This document shows positions 57,982 through 64,000 of a stretch of DNA of 64,000 bases, piece by piece. The position numbers and the translations under genes are program-made. The stretch's first letter is position 1. Each line of letters begins with the position of its first letter. The DNA is from Pyrenula massariospora (Eukaryota > Ascomycota > Eurotiomycetes > Pyrenulales > Pyrenulaceae): NCBI GenBank assembly GCA_021030905.1, contig JAGFMI010000002.1:1178001-1242000 (forward strand), in the 5' to 3' direction. The notes under the pieces were generated by a model, which had not been told where the DNA came from, searched no databases, and worked only from the letters and a program-made list of their open reading frames with translations.

Positions 57982-60259
57982 ATGGCCTATCCGCAAACCG
58001 CCTTCCGCTCTACGCGATTGACCTCGGATTCTTTGATCAAGAAGCGTCGTGATGCTACCGCCACAAATACCTTGTTGTACCAGCTTGACGTCCTCAGGGA
58101 GACTGGAAGATATGATGCGTTCAAATTGCAATGGCATCCCTTGTACAGCGATCCTCCCGATGTCTGGCCGGTACCAAACCATTTATTCTGGGATTCAGAT
58201 ATTGGAAAATGGCTCGAAGGCGCCTGCTACTTTTTAGTCCAGGAAAAGAGCCCAAAGGTCGAGGCAGCTGTCGAGGAATTAGTTGCCATGATTGCATCAG
58301 CTCAGCAACCCGACGGATACATCAACATACATTTCACAGTTGTTGAGCCGAAGAAGCGTTTCACCAACTTGAGAGACCTTCACGAATTGTAAATCAGAAG
58401 TTGTTTTCCTTCGCTCGACATGTCTGACTGACAGTGTCCGTCAGGTATAATGCTGGTCACCTGATTGAGGCAGCCCTGGCCCATAACGATCTCTATGGAA
58501 ATGGCAAATTGCTAGATCCAATCCTCGCATACGTAGATTTGCTTAAGGAGACATTTGGGCCAGGCGAGAACCAAAAGCACGGCTATCCAGGTCATCCAGA
58601 GATTGAGCTCGCACTACTCAGACTTTATGACCGGACTAGAGACCCGAAGCACTTGGAGTTTGCTAAGTACTTCATCTTAGAGCGAGGAAATCCTGAAGGA
58701 GTTGATGGGCGTAATTACTTTGACGCCGAAGCTGAAGCTAGAGGTGACGATCCCGATAAACGGCCAATCTACTATCCTGATAGAAGATGTCTTTGGTGAG
58801 GAGAGCAAGAGAATCGTTAATGATAGCTGCTAAGCAGAATAAGGTACTATCAAGCGCACGAGCCGCTAATCGAGCAGAAAACGATCGAAGGACATTCAGT
58901 GAGGGCTATGTATTTGCTCACAGCAGCTGCAGACTTGGTCCGGGTTGACTCAATGGCGGACCACGAGGATCTCAATGACGCAATTGAAAGGCTCTGGAAC
59001 AATATGGTAGGTCAGAAGATGTATGTTACAGGAGGTATTGGTGCTATGAAGAAATGGGAAGGATTTGGACTCGACTATTTCCTTCCGCAGGGCACCGATG
59101 AAGGCGGATGCTACGCAGAGACCTGCGCTGCGATTGGGGTCATGATGCTGGCAGAGCGGCGACTGAGGGTGAGTTAATCACCTCTGTGCTACCTGGTCTT
59201 TCAAGATTGATTCCCTGATGTTAACGATGAACATGCAGAATTCCTTGGACGGCCATTACGGAGATATTATGGAGCTATGCCTTTACAATGCAGTGCTCAC
59301 CGCAATGTCATCTAATGGCCGACAATTCACGTACGTCAATCAATTGGCATCGAGCGAGCAAGATCCTTCCAAACGGGAGCAGTGGTTCAAGTGCGCATGC
59401 TGCCCACCAAATATCTTGCGTTTACTTGCACAAATTGGTGGATACGTATGGAGCTTTTCTCCTAATGAAAGGGAAGACTCAGCTCAGATCAATGTTCATT
59501 TATTCATAGCAAGCCATTTAAAATTCGCGGTGGGCCACAAGATCGTGGAACTTGAGCAAAATACAGATTGGCCTTGGAATGGCGAGGTAAAGTTCAATTT
59601 GCGGATGGCTGTCAAGCATGTCAGCATTCGGCTGAGGATACCTAGTTGGGCGAAATCCTGGACGGTAAGTCCTGGTGGCATGTCCTGAATTCCAATTGAC
59701 TGGGAGTGATAGATGTCTCCGCCACTTCCCAGAACTGAAGTCGAGAATGGCTATCTGTTACTGCCCGCCGAATGGCTTGCTTCAAATCCTTCTTTCACCC
59801 TTAATATTCCACTACAGACTCGCCTCATCTCTCCGCATCCTTTGACCAATCAAGATACTTTGACATTTGCGCGAGGTCCGATAATTTACTGTGCCGAAGA
59901 CCGCGACAATCCATGGGTTCAAGATCATTTCAGGGTAAGCAGTGTGGACGTTCACGGCAAGTATCTAGCTAATGCTTCAATAGAGCGTTCAAGTAGACCC
60001 GTCTTGTGAGATTAAAGAAACAGAAATAGTGGATTCAAGTACCGGGGACCACTACGTTGGACTTACTGTCTTTGCTGGAGCGTCTTTCCTTGATAGCGAG
60101 CACATTGCGGCGACGCCTAGTATCTCTACCAAGATGCTTCACTCGATAACGCGAGCAGGCCAAGCCATTCAAAAACTGGTTCTCATTCCTTACTACTTTA
60201 GAGCCAATAGAGGAGGTCGAGGGCAAGCTAGAGTGGGTTTTCGGATCTGGCATCGCTGA
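57982..60259 (+). CDS. GH127-type beta-L-arabinofuranosidase (DUF1680)
   Basis: Exons 57982-58388, 58445-58795, 58844-59168, 59239-59664, 59713-59934 and 59984-60259 give 668 residues. The (alpha/alpha)6 barrel region has LYQLDVLRETGRYDAF, FWDSDIGKWLEGACYFL, QQPDGYINIHF, YNAGHLIEAALAHNDLYGN and GHSVRAMYLLTAAADL. Residues matching the zinc-thiolate site of the bifidobacterial enzyme are present: Glu and Cys in CYAETCAAIG and the Cys pair in CACCPPNILRL, where one Cys is the nucleophile. A C-terminal beta domain follows. No signal peptide is seen, so it is probably cytosolic and acts on imported arabino-oligosaccharides. The ATG chosen gives MAYPQTAFRSTRL. All introns are 48-70 nt and normal. 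Confidence 0.94.
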
Positions 60260-60599
60260 CGGATATATTCGGCCACCTCTTAAGAGCGCTCCCCGCAGCG
60301 ATCAGGTTCACTAAAGCATAATTTTTGGTCATGACTTGATCTATGAAAGGCTTGATTGGCGCTTAAAGCATGCTCTAACATCCTTGGTAAAAACATGGAT
60401 CATAGCATACCATAGCTGCGGATTTTTTCGGCTAATTGCAGCGTTTTTAAGAGACAGCACTAACACTGTTCTATGTTTTGATGCTTGGTGCGGACACGGG
60501 AGTCTTCGGGCACTATCTCACGAAGCAGTCCGAGCTAGCCTTTCATCATTAGTCGACATTCTAATTCAGTTGACAGGAAGCCGATCTATGTATTTCGTA

Positions 60600-60612
60600 C
60601 TCCGGTGGGGTT
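60600..60612. promoter_or_regulatory. Candidate element CTCCGGTGGGGTT, variant copy
   Basis: It differs from the copies at 57472 and 60646 at two of 13 positions. It includes GTGGGG, which fits the CreA carbon-repressor consensus SYGGRG. It lies 46 bp before the exact copy in the same orientation. Confidence 0.35.
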
Positions 60613-60645
60613 CCTCGGTCGAAAGGTAATTCCCTTCATTTACAA

Positions 60646-60658
60646 CTCCGGAGGGGTA
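60646..60658. promoter_or_regulatory. Candidate element CTCCGGAGGGGTA, copy 2
   Basis: An exact match of 13 bases to 57472-57484, about 470 bp before the GH39-like ATG. Confidence 0.4.
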
Positions 60659-61125
60659 ACAAGAGCTCCACCTTGTACTAGCGCTCTCCGCCCGCTAACC
60701 GTCGGCGCGCTCTTACGGCCTTCGATTTTGTCAAGGTGCTAATCTCGATTGCTTTGATCGCTTTTTCGTGTTGTCGCCGAGGCCTATGTAATCTGGATTC
60801 TCCGTTGGAAGGTCGATGATCTTCTATTCCCAGCAATGAAAGTTAAGGTCACAAGGTTGCCCTCCGGAAGCCAGGATCATGGATCAGTATTTTGGCTACC
60901 GGATTCCTAGATTTGCACACTACCCCATGGGGACGCTACAACTTGCGTCACGCTGATCTTCCATTCCCCTGCCAGACGATGGAAAATATGGCTCAATCTC
61001 CGCCATTCTCAAGCTGATGGAGTGAGAACATAAGAGATCGATTTCTACTAATGGAGCAACTCCTACTGTCTCCGTTCTGCTTTTACGTTCCTTGAGTTAT
61101 TTTATAGTCGTTACCATTTGCAGAC

Positions 61126-62812
61126 ATGAAGCTTCCAGCGCTTGCTGCAGCCGCTGTGCTGTTGACAGCAGCAGCAGCTGGCCCTGCGGTCAAACGCCAA
61201 AGCACCACCGCCGTTGTGAATCTGAGCAACAACACCGGAGCTATCAATCACTTGGCTTCAGGCACCTTGTATGGCCTACCGGATACCCAAGGCCAGGTGC
61301 CTGCATCCTTCTACTCCAACATGGCTTGGAATTACGAAAGGGCTGGTGGAGCGCAAATTCCGGCTCCGGGGAGAGGATGGATCTGGGGACTCAACGAATA
61401 CAAGGTTTGTAGAAGTAGGAGACAAGTGTGTTTTGGCTGCTAACTTCCTATTAGAATCGATTCTCGTCAGCCTTGAGTAACTACAAGACAACCATGAGTC
61501 ACGGCGGACAATTTATATTCTTGATCCATGATTTGTGGGGCGCCGATGGTACGCAAAACTCAAGTGCGGTAAGGTGACATTGCAAAGTAGCAACAACATG
61601 GATAGCTGACGGTTTCATTGCCATACTCAAGCCATATCCAGGGGATTCTGGCAACTGGCAATCATGGGATCAGTATCTGAATCAAGTCATATCTGATATG
61701 CAATCAAACGGAATGACTAGCAACATCATCATCGACATCTGGAATGAGCCAGATCTGACCGCGTTCTGGAATAGAGATCAGACCCAATACTTGCAGATGT
61801 GGGGTAGAACTTATTATAGGTTCCGGTGAGCAACACCTACACGATTTCTTCCCCAAATTCTGCCCGCAAATCAGTTCACGATTTCTGGGTTTCCCCATCT
61901 GTCTCTGTTCTATGCTCGCTTTAAAGACAATGTGCCCGACCACCTTGGAAGCGTAAAAAGCTGGATAGTACCCTACTACACTGCTGACCACAGAATTATA
62001 GATCTGCTTTTGGCACAGGCGTTCTTCTTTCTGGCCCTGCAAGCGCTGGCGAGCCGCTCACGAGCAATTCCTGGTGGCAGAATTGGGCATCCTTTGTTGC
62101 AACGAACAAGAGTACCCCCGATCAGTACGCATGGCATATGGAGGGTGGTGGTGGTGATTTGATATCAGCCTACGGAGGTCTTGTTTCCACGCAAAAGAAA
62201 TACGGACTAGCATCTAAGCCCGTGAACATCAATGAGTATGGCACATTTCCCGAGCAAGTTCCAGCCGGATCGGCATGGTGGATTGCCCAGCTTGAGCGAA
62301 TCAACGCACACGGTCTGCGCGGCAATTGGCTTAGCGGATACAAGCTGCATGATTTCCTCGCGAGCTTACTCAGCAAACCAAATGCCGCTTCATCGTCGTA
62401 TAGCCCAACAGGAACAGGATACTTCCCGAACGGCGATTATCAGGTATACAAGTACTACGCACAGAGTATGACCGGCCATCGTGTTGGCTCGCTCCCCTCT
62501 GGAGATCTCAAACTGGACTGTTATGGTACGGTAGGAACGGACAAAGTCCGCCTGCTGGTCGGCGTGAGAATCACCTCTGGAACATGGAATTTACAGGTCA
62601 ATGGTTTAACATCAGTTGGTCTACCTTCTTCGGGGACACTGAATATCCAAACATATGGCTTCCCAGCGGCAAGTGACGTGCACTACGGAGAGATTGATGG
62701 ACCCACCAATTTGGGAGTAGTCGGACATACATACAGTGGAGGCTCGGTCACGTTCCCTATTTACCAAACCGATACAACGACAGCATATGCGTTCGAGTTC
62801 AACGTAGGATGA
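61126..62812 (+). CDS. Secreted clan GH-A glycosidase, GH39-like
   Basis: Exons 61126-61404, 61455-61568, 61632-61825 and 62002-62812 give 465 residues. A signal peptide (LAAAAVLLTAAAAGPA) is followed by a KR site. The TIM-barrel shows AWNYERAGGAQIPAPGRGW, FIFLIHDLWGADGTQ, the clan GH-A acid/base motif IWNEPDL, and a candidate nucleophile in VNINEYGTF. QVPAGSAWWIAQLERIN and LRGNWLSGYKLHDFL complete it. A beta-sandwich C-terminus ends PIYQTDTTTAYAFEFNVG. Family members in fungi are annotated near GH39; the substrate (xylan, arabinan or other) is not settled. The third intron, 176 nt, is long, but the splice gives RSAFGTGVLLSGPA in the expected place. It is presumably extracellular. Confidence 0.9.
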
Positions 62813-63193
62813 GTGGGATACCAGTTCGTTAGTTCAGATGCTGGAGGAACGTGCCGGCGGGTTTTCGGGGTTCGGAAATAACTTACTAACATTGTACATA
62901 TTGAATGAAACAAAATTTTCCTACAACGGATTCCATACCTGTTGAATAAGCTATTAAATTCTCTTGGCGATATATTGAAAGTAGAGCTCTAATTCTGAGC
63001 ACGTGACATGCGCGTCTCAGGGGTCCACAAGCATGTGACTATCAACTTCGGCTAGCCGAAATCGTGCTTCTCCGCAAGGCCGCTGATCCACCTGCCGTCG
63101 CCCATTACTTCCCATTTGCCTTACCTGCCAACATGCAGCAGCATTGCGCCTCCATGGCGATCAGTATTGTCGTTACCAATCTGGAATACCTGG
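62813..63193. other. Short intergenic region before the regulator
   Basis: 3' flank of the glycosidase gene and presumed promoter of the transcription factor. No feature seen. Confidence 0.55.
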
Positions 63194-64000
63194 ATGGAGG
63201 TCGCTTCACCCTCCAATGACAAAGGTCTGCGTTGCGAAATCTGTTCAAAGGAGTTTAGACGATTGGAGCATCTGAAGCGGCATGTCGTTACTCATACCAA
63301 GGAGCGCCTTTTTCATTGCGAAATTTGCTCAAAAGAGTTCTTGAGAAGGTACGCTTTCGTGTATGCCGTGCTGGGTTGAACAATTAATCTGTAGGACACG
63401 ATGGTCTTCAGCATATATATCGTCAAGAGTGTTTGATTTCTGGTACTTGTTGTCAACCTAGCTGCGCCACGAAATTTCAATAAGTTTTGAGTATCTATTC
63501 TTCAGACTATGTACAATACGGCCGAGCTGGTGTTTTTAGTTATACCAAAAATGTTATGTTGCTACCGTCACAATTTATCTGGATCTAATTGATCACTTCG
63601 GCGCTTTTCGTACTGACTTGATCGCAGAGATGCTCTACATAGGCACAATATCACTCACCAGATTCAGAGCCCCAATCTGGTCAAAAAGCGTGCTCAGGCT
63701 TGCTCTAGTTGCAAGGATGCCAAAGCGAGGTGCTCGGGCGAAGACCCTTGCGTTAGGTGCCAAAGTAGAGCCTTAATCTGCCAGTATCGAGAAAAGGGAG
63801 ATCAAGTCAGCAACTCTTCCACGACTGAAATGCCGCACATCTCTACACATATAGATCAACGTCCAGTTCAGCGCGATATGTCGGCAGGTCGGGAAGTCGA
63901 TGGATCGTTAGGTAGTTTACCTGGCCTTCGCGGGAGAGATCATCTCAGCATAGACACTGTCCACCCTGGATTCCAAGGATCACCCGGACTTCATGAGCTT
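63194..64000 (+). CDS. C2H2 plus Zn2Cys6 transcription factor, 3' partial
   Basis: Exons 63194-63348 and 63628-64000; the frame is still open at the window end. Residues 14-34 form one C2H2 finger (C14, C17, H30, H34). A second (C42, C45, H58, H62) is completed by the splice, LRR joined to DALHRH. A full Zn2Cys6 cluster follows at once (C77, C80, C87, C93, C96, C103; ACSSCKDAKARC). This tandem arrangement is known in a subset of filamentous-fungal regulators, which then carry a fungal-specific trans domain; that part is outside the window. The 279-nt intron is long but has good borders (GTACGC, CGCAG). The place beside two glycosidases and a sugar porter suggests control of them. Confidence 0.9.

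Larger units (their letters stand above)
60260..61125. promoter_or_regulatory. Promoter region of the GH39-like gene
   Basis: 866 bp after the GH127 stop. It contains two related G-rich elements (60600-60612 and 60646-60658) and, at 60428-60436, CGGCTAAT, which resembles but does not match the xylanolytic GGCTAAA site. A 97-codon frame at 60336-60629 has no motif. Confidence 0.55.

Noticed and set aside
60336-60629. 97-codon plus-strand frame between the two glycosidase genes
   Set aside because: No motif, poor composition, and it overlaps the candidate promoter elements.

Overview
The window is nuclear DNA from a filamentous ascomycete (Pezizomycotina). Genes are compact, lie on both strands and are interrupted by short introns, mostly 47-60 nt, with GT-AG (in one gene GC-AG) borders. 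Recognisable fungal families include RTA1, Zn2Cys6 regulators, BFR1, MSS116, fungal BIR1 and CYSTM. No organelle, viral, bacterial or transposon gene was recognised, and there is no CRISPR array and no rRNA or convincing tRNA gene. I rebuilt the gene models by hand; the joined exons keep frame in every multi-exon case, and the exon coordinates are in each entry.

Layout. (1) 1-5 kb: an aspzincin-type metallopeptidase cut by the window start, a CYSTM tail-anchored protein and an orphan single-pass membrane protein. (2) 5-31 kb is mainly housekeeping: NCL1/NSUN2 tRNA m5C methyltransferase, RNA polymerase subunit RPB5, BFR1, a PLAC8 protein, a small secreted protein, a second aspzincin paralogue, a class II aldolase/adducin protein, mitochondrial helicase MSS116, survivin-like BIR1, mitochondrial CDP-DAG synthase TAM41, an RBR ubiquitin ligase and an F-box protein. 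(3) 32-48 kb is accessory: two large orphan fungal membrane proteins, a glutathione S-transferase, a Zn2Cys6 factor, an RTA1 transporter-like protein, a secreted CE1/feruloyl-esterase-like enzyme and a Cys-rich receptor-like surface protein, separated by long non-coding gaps. (4) 48-55 kb is housekeeping again: carnitine carrier, ALG1 mannosyltransferase and an MSC2-like zinc transporter. (5) 55-64 kb looks like a sugar-utilisation cluster: an MFS sugar porter and a GH127 beta-L-arabinofuranosidase transcribed divergently, a secreted GH39-like glycosidase, and a C2H2 plus Zn2Cys6 transcription factor running off the end.

The most interesting signals are: the GH127/GH39-like/transporter/regulator cluster, with an identical 13-bp palindrome-containing element in two of its promoters; two GC-AG introns in one tRNA methyltransferase gene; two metallopeptidase paralogues sharing an intron position, one with its HExxH zinc motif split across a 22-nt exon; and an RBR ligase with an extra C-terminal Cys/His module. 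I did not find a clearly new defence or mobile system.
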